Shown piece by piece: positions 35,326 to 45,929 of a DNA stretch of 64,000 bases (the stretch's first letter is position 1; each line of letters opens with the position of its first letter). The stretch is from Diphasiastrum complanatum (Eukaryota; Streptophyta; Lycopodiopsida; Lycopodiales; Lycopodiaceae), in the NCBI GenBank assembly GCA_029204225.1, contig CM055102.1, positions 47,276,870 through 47,340,869 of the forward strand, read 5' to 3'. Position numbers and translations under genes: made by a program. The notes under the pieces were generated by a model, which saw nothing but the letters and a program-made list of their open reading frames with translations, searched no databases and was not told the origin of the DNA.

Positions 35326-35330
<5 letters not shown>
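34840..35330 (+). pseudogene. CACTA transposase fragment (DUF4218-type region and tail)
   Basis: The plus strand encodes VHNRWMLFLE, a stop, then FMKTLKGFITQRARPEGSMV and EGWLVQESMVYITDFL. This matches the conserved RWM-(x)-F-MK-LKG-RPEGS-E-Y/W signature of the DUF4218 region in plant CACTA/TNP2-like transposases. After GEVPQGE and a stop at 35097 the homology continues with a shifted frame (YEESKDRRQIARA ... GYPPDLTLLP, DWLCDALREA), which resembles the tail of such transposases. It is a fragment only, wedged between Cop-H and Cop-I. An intron at GTGAGT (35094) is possible. Confidence 0.65.
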
Positions 35331-35359
<29 letters not shown>

Positions 35360-36493
35360 CGGGAATTTGCAAGAAAATTTAACTAGGAATGTGGATTACT
35401 TAGTGAATGGAGTTACGAGTAGTTCTTTGTGTGTGGAATCAGATTATCAGTGGAGGAGTCATAGACTGACATGAAAGAGAGATTGCAAAAGGAATTAGGC
35501 TTATGAGACAACCATGCAATCCTCTAATACTGATAACCTGATATGAAGAGAATGTAGAATTAATTCAAGCATCACATACAATTCTCTTCTTAATAGCGTT
35601 TGTGTGAGAGAAGCGAGAGTTATCATTCAACAAGAATGCAAATGTATAGAACAATAGCGAATCTGTACATTGAAGTTGTAAATACAATGATCAGACCAGA
35701 ATACAATTGTGTTGATAAGCGTGTAATCCTACTAACAGATTCAAGACAATTGCTAAGATTCTAAAATAGTTCTCTCTCTCTCTCTATAGTCAGTGACTCT
35801 GAGGAGTCAACTATTGATCAAAGGTGTTCTCTACTATCTGATCTTACGTATCATAATCCACTATATTACAATCACTCAATTACATGTATATATACATATC
35901 AGCTGAAAAATCTTGTACTAACTTAACTTTAAAATTACAAGATTGGTAACAGTTGTTAAACTGGTCAGTGGATTAGTTCGTTGATGGAGCGTGAAGGCTA
36001 AGTGGTCTGATAGCAAAAATTCATATATTTTTGTAGACTAGAAATGCGATACTCCTTGCCCTTTTGGCCGTTGCCTTTACCTGAGGGTAGTCTTTGGGAT
36101 TTGTAGGACACCTTCGTCGTTTGGAAGACACCTTCGGTGTTTGTAGGACATTTCCTTTGTCTTCAGACCTATTGTAGGGCAAGTGTCATTTTTTTTGCCT
36201 GTTGAAAACTGCATGCAAATATGCAATGTCGGGTTTTTCGCAATTTTTGTCTGTATAGAAACCTATGTAAAACTTGTAGTGTCGTCTGTCAGAAAACTTC
36301 GTGTAAAAATGCAGTGTCAAGTTTTTCGCATTTTTCGGCTGTGTAGAAAAATGTGAGTAAAAACCAGACTGTAGTGATAAAAATGCAGACTGTTTCAAAC
36401 AGTTCATTTTCTACAAGTTACATTTGAGAGAGTAAAATCTAGAGAAGGAAGGAGGGTTGTTGAGATGAGTGAGAGTTAGATTAAACTCCAACA
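35330..36493 (-). repeat. 3' LTR of Cop-I (about 1.16 kb)
   Basis: Its right end is CTCCAACA at 36493, against the polypurine tract. The left end is uncertain because of the AG tract. On the minus strand TATATATA lies at about 35894-35887, and short TC runs near 35770 are also present. Confidence 0.7.
35332..35359. repeat. (AG)14 microsatellite
   Basis: A simple AG run of about 28 bp at the left boundary of the Cop-I LTR. The corresponding place in the other LTR (near 40660) has only AAGAAAGAAAAG, so the run probably expanded after insertion. Confidence 0.9.
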
Positions 36494-36606
36494 CTCCCCC
36501 TTAGTCTAACTACTATGAATCTGATCTGCAATTGAGATTTAACATACCTACTAAAGTAGAATGTTTATCTCTAGACAATGGATTTATCAAAATATCAGCC
36601 AATATA

Positions 36607-38043
36607 CTATCTGTATGATAGTACAACATCTTGACTCCGAATTTTCTCTCTAAGAAAATGGAATTGAACTTCTATATGCTTAGTTCTATTATGAGTTTGT
36701 GGGTTCAGAGAAAGAGCTATGTAGCTCTGATTGTCGCACTGGAGTATTGTTGGACTGATATGTGAGAATTGCAAATCCTGCAGCAGCCTCCTTAGCCAGA
36801 TTATCTCCTTCACTATTGATGTAGCTGCAACATATTCTGATTCTGTGGAGGACAGAGAAATGCATTTCTGCTTTCTGTTGTTCCATGAGATGGGTCCTCT
36901 TGCAAGGAAACAAATGTAGTCTGATGTGGATTTTCTGGTATCCACGTCTCCTGCCCAATCTGAATCTGAATAAGTGGCCAATGTGAGTGCAACTTCTGTA
37001 TTGTCGTTATAGCTCAAAGCATAGTGCTTTGTAGCTTGAATGTACCTCAGTACTCTTTGCAGAGCTTTCCAATGTTGTAGGCCTAGATTGGACATGTACT
37101 GAGATAGTGTGCTTACTGCATATGCTAGATCAGGTCGTGTGCAGATCATAGAATACATAATAGATCCTATGACAGACTAATAAGGATATCTGCACATTTC
37201 TTGTTGATCTGCTTGAGTTTTGGGACACATGTCTTTGGACAGCTTAGCTCCTAGATCCATAGGCATGTCTATGGGCTTGCAGTCCTCCATGCCATATCTG
37301 CGGAGTACATTAGAGTAGGATTCTTGGCTTATAGCTATCCTTTTGCCTATCGCAATCTCTACTAATCTCCATACCAAGAAGGTAATGGACTGGGCCTAAA
37401 TCAGTCATTTCAAACTCTGATGAAAGTAGAGATTTGGTTTCCAGTAATAACTGATTTGAATTGCTGATAATTAAAGAATCATCAACGTATAATGCTATTA
37501 TGACATAGCTTGACCCTTTACGCTTGAGATATACATTGTCGTTTGCGGAACAAGAAGTAAAATTGTGCTGTTCTAAGAAGTGATTAATTATGTCATACCA
37601 GGCCCTAGGAGTTTGCTTAAGACCATATAAATCCTTATGCAATTTACATACCAGATGTTCCTTGTCTTGAAGAATGTAACATTCTAGTTGATAGATGAAC
37701 ATATCTTCTTGTATAAATCCGTGTAGGAATGTCGTCTGGATGTCCATCTGGTGAATGTCTAGATCTTCTGCAGCAACTATAGCCAGTAAGTAGACTGATG
37801 CTTTACCACTAGACTAAAGGTCTCAGTGTAATCTATCGCATATACTTGTTCAAAGCCTTTAACCACCAATCTAGCTTTCCATTTGGATATGGATCCATCT
37901 GGTTTAAGCTTTATCTTAAAGATCCACTTGAAGTCAATTGGTTTTACAACAGTAGGAGGATTGACAAGACTCCAGGTCTTCTTCTTCATTAGAGATTGAT
38001 ATTCAGCATCCATGACAGCCTTCCAATTGTCTACATCGGGCAT
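36607..38043 (-). pseudogene. Cop-I reverse transcriptase-RNase H
   Basis: Frames at 38043-37777 (FKWIFKIKLKPDGSISKWKA), 37747-37310 (MDIQTTFLHGFIQEDMFIYQ, LYGLKQTPRAWYD, and catalytic YVDD in ALYVDDSLIISN), 37377-37177 and 37158-36607 (YSDSDWAGDVDTRKSTSDYI, SLSSTESEYVAATS, QCDNQSYIAL, NRTKHIEVQFHF) together make a copia RT and RNase H. Catalytic residues are mostly retained. Frame breaks fall near 37777, 37380 and 37170. The RNase H ends without the usual ADI-FTK tail. Confidence 0.87.
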
Positions 38044-38377
38044 TGACAGAGCTTCTACAACTGTGGCAGGTTCATCGTGACTGATGAACGCATGAGGGAC
38101 AAAACGATTAGGTTGTTGTCGTTGTCTTGTAGACCTTTGAACTGCATGTGCTTGAGTGGATGATTCTCCTTGGTGAATGATTGGGATCGTTGCATCTTGT
38201 GGTTCAACAATCGTAAGTCTGGGCCCATCGATGGTAAGTGGAGCTGTTGGGGCAAACTCCTTTGTCTGAACAATTGTAGGTCATTGCCTAACGATGGATG
38301 GTGGAGCTGCTATGACATACTCTTGCATCGATTTCTTATGCTTGAAATCGTGATACTTGTCTTCAAGAAAGACAATA

Positions 38378-39316
38378 TCACGGCCGACCTGAATCAACAT
38401 CATAGACACGATATGCTTTATGCAATGTTGAGTAGCCGATGAAGATGTTCTTACAGCTTACTGGGTCTAGCTTCTTCCTCAGATTAGATGGCACTTGTGC
38501 ATAGTAGAGACATCCAAAAACATGTAGGTGTTTCATGCTTGGTTTGTAGCCATAGTAGGCTTCAAACGATGTCTTGGAATCAACTACTTTAGTGCTGGAG
38601 TACTTCTGTAGACAGCAGGCCGTAGAGATTGCTTCTGTCCACAATATTTGAGGTAAATGGGCATTGGTTGTCATGGATGGTGCAGCTTTCAATAGTGTCT
38701 GGTTCTTCTGCTCAACTACTCCGTTTTGTTGAGGAGTGTAGCTTGTAGTAAACTGATGATGCACGCCACATGAAGACAAATAGTCCTTCATCTCATTTGA
38801 TAAGTACTCTCCCCCTGAATTAGACCGTAGGGCCTTGATTCTCTGACCAGTCTGATTCTCAGCATATTGCTTGAATTCTTTGAAGCAATCGAATGCTTCT
38901 GACTTGTTCTTAATGAACATTACTCTGGTAAAAAGGGAGTAGTCATAAATGAATGCAATAAAATATAGAGCCTTACCCAAGGAAGGTACGCTCATAGGAC
39001 TACATAAGTCAATGTGTATCAGTGACAGAATGGACTTGGCTCTTCTGGCCTATCCTCTTGGAAATCTGGTTCTAGGTTGTTTGCCTAGTAAGCAACTTTC
39101 ACAGACAGATTGATTAGTTGTAGTAACAACATCTATATTCATGTCTTTGACCATTTTGTTATGATGCATATACAAGATTGAGCGCATATTTAGATGTCCC
39201 AATCTCTGATGCCATAAATTAGCATCTGAACAACTCACCAAAAGTGAAACATCGTGACTCAGTATATGTACAAATTTTTTCTCTATAAGTCGAGAGGATT
39301 TCTTTTGAATTCTCAT
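38378..39316 (-). pseudogene. Cop-I pre-integrase and integrase
   Basis: From 39316 the minus strand reads the zinc module (LWHQRLGHLNMRSI, CESCLLGKQPRTRFPRG). A break near 39050 follows, where the first catalytic Asp segment lies in another frame. The core runs from 38995 to 38378 (FIYDYSLFT, LRSNSGGEYLSNEM, SYTPQQNGVVEQKNQTL). In LRSNSGGEY the second catalytic Asp is Asn, so the integrase triad is broken there. The C-terminal GYKPSMKHLHVFGC and GYSTLHKAYRVYD segments are present. Confidence 0.85.
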
Positions 39317-39399
39317 CTAAAATAATACATCGCCTAGCAATAAGCAAAGCTCTATAGCCTTGATTAGTGATCTTGCTTATAGACAATAAGTTCTTTGCT

Positions 39400-40493
39400 A
39401 ATTTGGGTACATAAAGTACACCATTAAGATGCCTAGTGATGCCATCAAAGAATCGTAGTCAAATAGAGCCTTGGCCTTTGACTTGATGTGAACTGGAGTC
39501 ACCAAAGAAGATGTACTTCAATTTTGTAGCTGTGATGTAGAGAAGAGGTCTTTCCATGGCATTTTGTACTGAGAGACACCTGAATCGAGAGACCATTGAT
39601 GGGCATCTCTACTGGGTTGATCTTGTACCATTAGCGCTCTCTCATCTTCCTGCGAATCTTTGACTGTGTCAGAGTTGTCGCATCTTCTTTCTGGCTTCAT
39701 TATGCTTGAGGATGCGACAGTCCTTGATATCATGATTGGTTCTTTTGCAATACCTACAAAATAGTTTGGTCTTGGACGATGATTGGTTGTGCTATTGTTG
39801 TTGTGGTTGCGATGTTGCTAGCTGTTCTGCCTTTGTCTTCTTGTCCTTGAAGCCTTTCTTCTTCTTGGACTGCTACTTGGTTGAGTAGAATGCCATGGAT
39901 TTGGTACTCGTTGACGTGGAAAAGCTTTTCCTCCTTACTTCTTCCTACAACAGACTTGTTGTCAATTTTTGTAGAGTCAGCGTAGGAGTGTTGCTAAGAA
40001 GCAATACTAAATTGTCATAGGAGGATGGAAGACTGGCAAGAAGAGACATGGTAGAGTCTTCTTCTAATATAGGTGATCAGATTGCAGCTAGTTGGTTTAG
40101 CAACTGTTTGAACTCGTTCATATGATCGCTTACTGAGGTGCCTTTACTCATTCTGAGTGTCAGCATTTTCTTCCTCAAGAAGAGACGAGTGGACACGTAT
40201 GAGGTCTCATAGATGCTTGTAAGGATATCTCACGCTTCTTTGGAGGTGGTGCTGTTTGACACGTGAGCAATCTGAGTGTCTTTCAAATTCAGGGATACAA
40301 TGGCAAGTGCTTTGTCATCCTTTTCTTCCCATGCTGGAAGCAATTCAGGTTCTACCGGCTTGGGTATTGAACCATTTACGTACCCCCACAGCTTTTTCTT
40401 GATCAGGATCATCCTCATATTGAACTTTCACATTTGGAAGTCATCTCTATTGAATTTGTTGATCAAGCGGATCTCTGAAGTTGAACCTGCCAT
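39400..40493 (-). pseudogene. Cop-I gag-protease
   Basis: An ATG at 40493 (MAGSTSEIRLINKFN) begins gag, with a stop a few codons later. The frame then continues through WGYVNGSIPKP, a DDKALAIVSLNLKDTQ-type segment and WDILTSIYE to a zinc-knuckle region (CRYCKRTNHDIKDC, CX2CX4HX4C) near 39730-39775. The protease follows near 39600 but is degraded (WSLDSGVSQYKM, with Val for Ala). Several stops are present. Confidence 0.78.
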
Positions 40494-40577
40494 AACGATC
40501 AAGTAGCAGAGATGAAACACAAACAGAAAGAACAGCTCTATAGAGTTAGAATAAATTCTAGACTCTAGTAATCCAAT

Positions 40578-40658
40578 GACTCTGATACCACTTCTGTGGT
40601 AGCAGACATTGATATCACTCTATGGGCAAAAGTAGATATCAGCTCTGATACCACTTCT
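40578..40658 (-). promoter_or_regulatory. Duplicated primer-binding site of Cop-I
   Basis: The minus strand reads AGAAGTGGTATCAGAG twice, ending at 40658 and 40595, 63 bp apart. Both match the initiator-Met tRNA complement. The outer copy adjoins the LTR end. The second looks like a local tandem duplication of the LTR-primer junction. Confidence 0.7.
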
Positions 40659-40873
40659 ATTGGAAGAAAGAAAAGAAAATTATTATAACCAGGACCGTGG
40701 ATTACTTAGCGAATGGAGTTACGAACAATTTTGTGTGTTTGAAATCAGATTATCAGTGTAGGAGTCATAGACTGCCATGAAAGAGAGATTGCAAAAGGAA
40801 TTAGGCGTCTGAGACAGCCATGCAATTCTCTAATACTGATAACCTGATATGAAGAGAATGTAGAATTAATTGA

Positions 40874-41870
40874 TCTCAAGCTATAGGAGAGCATTCTTGG
40901 TGAAACAAACAGCAATGACATGCGCCCTAGAGACACAAAACTAAGTTTAGATGGTCATGGAAGGCTGTAGAGCAGAGAGTGAGATTAGCTTGACATAAGC
41001 TGGACATGTCTATTCTAGCAGGCTGCTGAAAAACGAGTTAATGTGCTCCATTGGGAGGAAAATAATCAGCAAGAACTACTCTCACTGGGGCGCGATTGTT
41101 GGGCGCTCATGATGTTGTAGGTTTTTTGTGAAATAATGGAGAATTGATGTTGTGATCTTCAGATCACTCCATGACCGCCATAGCCTGCACGCTCTCTCTC
41201 TCCCCCCTAATCACGGACTGCTCGGGCACCCAACTCACCTGATCAATGAGCGTAAAGAAGTGCTTAGCGTCTCCAAGAATCAACTTTGGTGCACGTAAAT
41301 GCTCCAAATTGTCAGACGACAACATTATTGAAATCAATGGTGTAGATTTGCTGATCGTGAATCCAGATCAATGGCCAGAATTCGATGGGCCCTAAAACTT
41401 CATTTGAAAAAAAATTGAAGTCCTTGAAGTTTTATTAACAAGGGACTAAAGGGCAAAGTTCTTCATTAAAAAAAACTTCATCTTGAAGGGTCCTAGCTCT
41501 TATGACTTTAAGTTGAGGACTGGCCCTTCCTCTTTAAGGCCTGTCCACTGATATTTGAGCATGGAGAACGTGACTATTTTGCAGATTTGACGAGACAGGA
41601 GCTATCCCGGTGCAATTGCCTACGTGCTGATATAAAAATCTTCGAAAGTGGAGATCTGTGTGCGACGGAGGAATTTTTCAAAAAAGGCAGTTTTGCAATG
41701 ATTGTCATTTTTTCAGGCTTAAGGGCAGTATTGAGCCATTTTAAGGCCAAAATCTTCAATTTGGCATAACTTTCAATCCATAGCTGGTCAAAGACGTCAT
41801 TTGTCAATTTCGCAAAATTTTTTCCATTTTTGCAGTCATTTTTGAGATTTGAACTCATCTAAGTGCAATT
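40874..41870. other. Sequence between Cop-I and Cop-J
   Basis: No LTR for Cop-J is recognisable here and there is no TGGTATCAGAGC primer site. It contains a possible captured exon on the minus strand (41325-41239) and a stretch near 41400-41480 with two AAAAAACTTCAT-type words. Otherwise nothing can be supported. Confidence 0.4.
41239..41325 (-). pseudogene. Possible isolated coding exon (29 codons) with splice donor
   Basis: The minus strand has an ATG at 41325 followed by 29 open codons of balanced composition (MLSSDNLEHLRAPKL, then GDAKHFFTLIDQ), ending at CAG|GTGAGT (41239/41238), a strong plant 5' splice site. Nothing downstream reads as a partner exon, and the surroundings are retroelements. 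It could be a captured host-gene fragment or chance. Confidence 0.25.
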
Positions 41871-42860
41871 ATGACAACTCTAAGCGAGAGCGTCCTCAAT
41901 GAGTCAAGCAAATTGGAAGGAGCCAGCAACTTTGCAATTTGGAAATTCAAACTGAAGAATATTTTGATGGAAAAGGAGCTATGGGAGATCGTGATAGGTG
42001 AAGAAACAAGGCCAGTGATTGAAGAAGATCAGCGGGCGTTTGACCGGAGGAAATGGAAAGCACAGAACGTCATCAACTTGTTAGTCAGAGATGCTATCAT
42101 TCCCTACATTTCGGATTTGGAAGGACCGAAAGAAGTGTGGGATACGTTGAAGGCATTGTTTGAAACACATCTCGAGTGCTATTCCTGAAGACGAAGCTGC
42201 ACACATTATGGATGGATGATGGTGCAACTATTGCCGATCACCTATTGAAGATAAAGGAGATCCGTGATCAACTAGCTGCCGTTGGAGAGCGAGTACAGGA
42301 TCGTGAGATCATTCAATTGACATTGAGCAACTTGAGTGAGTAACATCAGATGTATGTGAAAATCATTGCCACACGGGAGAATATTCCAACCTATGAAGAG
42401 TAGGTGGATTACTGTTGCAGGAAGAGCAACGTCAAGAGAATTTGAATCATCGTAACAGGGGCTATGATCAACTCTTGCAGTTAGAGGATGAGGTGGAAGA
42501 TTTGGCCGTGGTAGGTATCAATCGAGAGGAGGAAACTCAAGTCGGGGATCATTTCAACAATTTCATGAGCAAGCCAATGATAGCCCGAATCGAGACAATT
42601 GGAATCAAGGTCGAGGTCAAGGACGTGGCTACTCCAGGAAAAATAAACTTGGAAACTGTAGGTACTGCAACAAACCTGGCCATTGGGAGCGTGAATGCTT
42701 CAAGAAACAAAAGGAGATAGCACAAATAAAAGGCAAATGGCAGGCGGGCAATTATGCTGACCAACATCAATTTGATGAAGATCATTATGAAGACATTTAC
42801 GCTAATCAACATCAATTCAATGATGATCAATATGAAGACAATATAGGTGAAAGCTCAAAC
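41871..42860 (+). pseudogene. Cop-J gag
   Basis: ATG at 41871 begins a copia gag (MTTLSESVLNESSKLEGASN, IWKFKLKNILMEKELWEIVI). The first frame stops at 42188, then continues in another frame with LHTLWMDDGATIADHLLKIK and IRDQLAAVGERVQDREIIQL, then stops near 42340 and 42403. It ends in a Gly/Arg/Gln-rich region with an intact zinc knuckle, CRYCNKPGHWEREC (near 42661-42702), followed by an Asp/Tyr/His-rich repeat (two copies of an ANQHQF-type segment). At least three inactivating breaks are present. Confidence 0.85.
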
Positions 42861-43675
42861 TTGTTCATTACAGCGCTAATGACAAGTGACAAAGCAAAAA
42901 ATTTCTGGTACGTTGACAGTGGAGCGTCCAAGCACATGACTTCAAAGAAGGAGTGGTTTTCGGAATTCAAGGAAATCCACAATGGCCATGAAGTTGGACA
43001 AGCTAATGGCCAATTGCTACCTGTGAAAGGATTTGGAGTGGTATAAGTGAAGCTAGCCAACTGAATGATAAAGCGGATAAGCAATGTGCAATATGTTCCT
43101 GGTTTAGCCAAAAAATTTCTATCAGTTGGGACGATGGCTGATCAACAACTCACGGTTGAGTTTGATAGCGACAAATGTCTCATCAAGGACATCAAGAATC
43201 ACTACAAAGTAGTTGCTACAAGAGCTAGAGTCAACAAAAATTGACTCTACAAACTAAATGTGAGATCTTTTACTCAAGCTATGGTAAGCACTGTTGATAG
43301 TCGAAGTGATCTTTGGCATCAACGATTTGGTCATATCAGTGCTCAAAGTTTACAAATTCTGAAAAGAGGTAATCTAGTTATTGGATTGTCTGATATTTCT
43401 TTTGAAGGAAAAATCTGTGAAGGTTGCATTTTGGGAAAACAACACAGAGAGAGGTTTCCCAAAAGTGGAGCAAGGAGAGCTAGTGGCATCCTAGATCTTG
43501 TCCACAATGATCTATGTGGACCAATGCAGACTAGATCTCTTAGTGGCTGCTATTACTTTATTACCTTTATTGATGATTATAGTAGATGCATTTGGATTTA
43601 TTTCATAAGCAAGAAATTAGACGCTTTTGCTAAGTTCAAGGAATTCAAGGCATTAGTTGAAAAGCAAACATGAAG
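42861..43675 (+). pseudogene. Cop-J protease, pre-integrase and integrase start
   Basis: The protease motif WYVDSGASKHMTSKKEW is at about 42906-42956, with intact DSGA. A stop at 43045 and others near 43250 follow. The 137-codon frame (43260-43673) has the zinc module LWHQRFGHISAQSL ... CEGCILGKQHRERFP, the first catalytic Asp in VHNDLCGPM, and FIDDYSRCIW. A TGA at 43671 cuts the core. Confidence 0.87.
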
Positions 43676-44400
43676 TTACCTCGACTTTGAGATCTGATGG
43701 AGGTGGTGAGTATTTCTCGACAGAATTTATTGATTTTTGCAAAGATCAAGGGATCAAGAGACGGACTACAACATCTTATTCACCGCAGCAAAGTGGAGTT
43801 GCAGAGTGAAAGAATAGATCCATTGTTGAGATGGCCAGGGCAATGCTCAAAAGCAAAGGTATGCCAAACATTTTTTGGGTAGAAGCTTGCAGCACAGCTA
43901 CTCACATCCTGAATTGGTGTCCTACGAAATCTGTGGAAGGTAAGACACCTCACGAAGCTTTTACTGGAAAGAAACCTCAAATTTCTCATTTGAGAGTATT
44001 TGGTTGTGATGTGTATGCTCATAGTCCTGATGATAAACGAAGAAAATTGGATGCAAAAGCTATCAAGTGTATTTTTCTTAGATATGATGAGAAGGCCAAG
44101 GCATATAGGATGTATGATACAAATGCACAGAAGCTTGTGATTTAGGGATGCTACATTTGACGAGATGGGTGAAGGTGAACAATATGAAGAAATCACTAAA
44201 CCTTTTGATGAGGGAGCGAAAGTACAAGTCAAGAAAGAAGTGGATTTTGATGCAGAAGATCCAATGAAAAAAGATAAATTTGAAGCTGAAATCCCTAAGA
44301 GAGTACACAGGTGATGCTAAGAAGGGAGATACTCCCGAATCTAGCGAATAGGGAGAGCTTAAAAGGTCAAGCAGAAATCGGAAACCTCCTGCAAGATTAG
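43676..44400 (+). pseudogene. Cop-J integrase core and C-terminus
   Basis: After the stop the core continues as LRSDGGGEYFSTEF (second catalytic Asp). At about 43790-43812 the catalytic Glu region reads SGVAE and then a stop before RNRS-type residues. The C-terminal half (43831-44145) has MARAMLKSKGMPNIFWVEAC, HEAFTGKKPQ, LRVFGCDVYAHSPDD and AIKCIFLRYDEKAKAYRMYD. A stop at 44145 and a linker rich in Glu/Lys follow. Confidence 0.83.
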
Positions 44401-44402
44401 AA

Positions 44403-45900
44403 ATGAATCTAGCCCTAATGGGTTCCGTGCTAAAGGCTCAAAAACCAAAAACCTTTCATGAAGCAAAGGAGCACAAGGAGTGGTGTGCAGCAATGGAAAC
44501 AGAAATGGAGGCCATATCAAAAAATAGGATGTGGAACTTGGTTGAGCTACCTGATGGTAAGACGCCTATCACTTGCAAATGGATTTATAAGATCAAATAT
44601 GGAGCAGATGGGCAACTCAACAAGTACAAAGCACGGGGTTGCGAGAGGATTTGAGCAGCAGGAAGGCATTGACTTTGAGAAAACCTTCGCACCCGTAGCT
44701 AAGATGGTAACTATATGTTCTATCCTTGCCATTTCTACTTTCCATGGTTGGAAGATCCAGCAAATGGACGTTAAATCTGCTTTTCTTAATGCAGTGCTGG
44801 AAAAAGAGGTGTATTTAGTACAACCTCAAGGATTTGTTGAGCCAGGGAGAGAGCATCTTGTTTGTAAGCTCAACAACTCAACAAAGCTATCTATGGATTA
44901 AAGCAAGTGCCACGGACATGGTACTCTTGCATTGATGAACACTTCAAGCGAAGGGGAATGGTAAAGAGTAAGGCTGATTCTAATCTTTACATTCTAAAGC
45001 AAGATTTCGATATAGTGTTCATTGTTTTGTACGTGGATGGTTTGATAATTACGGGAAGTAATGAGAGCTTAATTGATGAAATCAAATCAGATCTTTCCAA
45101 TCCTTTTGACGTGAGTGATCTAGGATTGATGCACTATTGTCTTGGCATTGAAGTATGGCAAAAGGAAGAGGTTGTCTTTCTTACACAAAACAAGTTCAAT
45201 ATGCAGGATTGTAAGCCTTTGAGTACACCGATGGATGTCAACATGAAGCTTACTGCATATGATGAATATGAGAAAGTAGATGCTTACTTGTACAGGGAGC
45301 TGGTGGGTAGTTTGATCTATTTGACACACACACGACGTGATATTTCTTATGATGTTGGTGTTGTTAGTCAATTTATGCAAGATCATAGTCAAGCACACTG
45401 GAAGTCTGCTAAACGTATTCTCATGTACATTTGAGGGACGTGGAATTTTGGTTTGAAGTATGATCAGCCTGAAGCACCAATGTTGGTAGGTTACACAGAT
45501 GCTGATTGGGAAGGTAATATTGATGATAGAAGATCTACCAGTGGTCATACATTCAGTTATGGTACAGCTGCAGTTTCATGGAGCAACAAAAAGCAACCTA
45601 CGGTGGCCTCATCTTCGACGGAAACTGAATATCGTGCACTCAACAATGCTACACAGGAAGCAGTATGGGTACGAAGATTGCTTGTTGATTTAGGCCAATC
45701 ACGGGTGGATGTGACTACTATTTCTTGTGACAACCAAAGCTGCATTCACCTTGCTAAAAATCCAATTCTACATGCTCGAACCAGGCACATCGAAATACAT
45801 TATTACTTTGTTCAAGAGAAAATACTTGATGGAACCATTGATCTTGTTTTTTGTAAATCTAAAGATCAAATGGCAAATACTTACTTTAGACATGGCACAA
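44403..45900 (+). pseudogene. Cop-J reverse transcriptase-RNase H, catalytic box mutated
   Basis: RT begins at 44403 (EHKEWCAAMETEMEAISKNR, CKWIYKIKYGADGQLNKYKA). It shifts frame near 44635 to VARGFEQQEGIDFEKTFAPV and QQMDVKSAFLNAVLEKEVYL, and shifts again near 44890. The catalytic box reads YVDG (LYVDGLIITG, near 45029-45040): the second Asp of YVDD is Gly, which by itself should abolish polymerase activity. RNase H (45453-45932) has GYTDADWEGNIDDRRSTSGH, SSSTETEYRAL, SCDNQSCIHLAKNP and HARTRHIEI. It loses homology near 45890 before the ADI-TK tail. Confidence 0.9.
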
Positions 45901-45929
45901 ATTGTCATTCCAAAATTAGGGTCCCAATC

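Larger units (their letters stand above)
35330..40873 (-). mobile_element. Cop-I copia element, 5' LTR truncated
   Basis: A minus-strand copia element. The 3' LTR is about 35330-36493 and the 5' LTR survives only from about 40659 to 40873. The two share about 185 bp of clear similarity (35388-35560 versus 40688-40873, e.g. GGATTACTTAG and GAATTAGGC). Between them lie a duplicated primer site, gag, protease, integrase, RT and RNase H, all with stops. The polypurine tract (GGGGGAG) is at 36500-36494. Confidence 0.82.

Noticed and set aside
31342-35330. One CACTA element spanning the terminus at 31354 and the transposase fragment at 34.8 kb
   Set aside because: The terminus reads as a right-hand end, with its subterminal repeats to the left, so the transposase fragment lies outside it.
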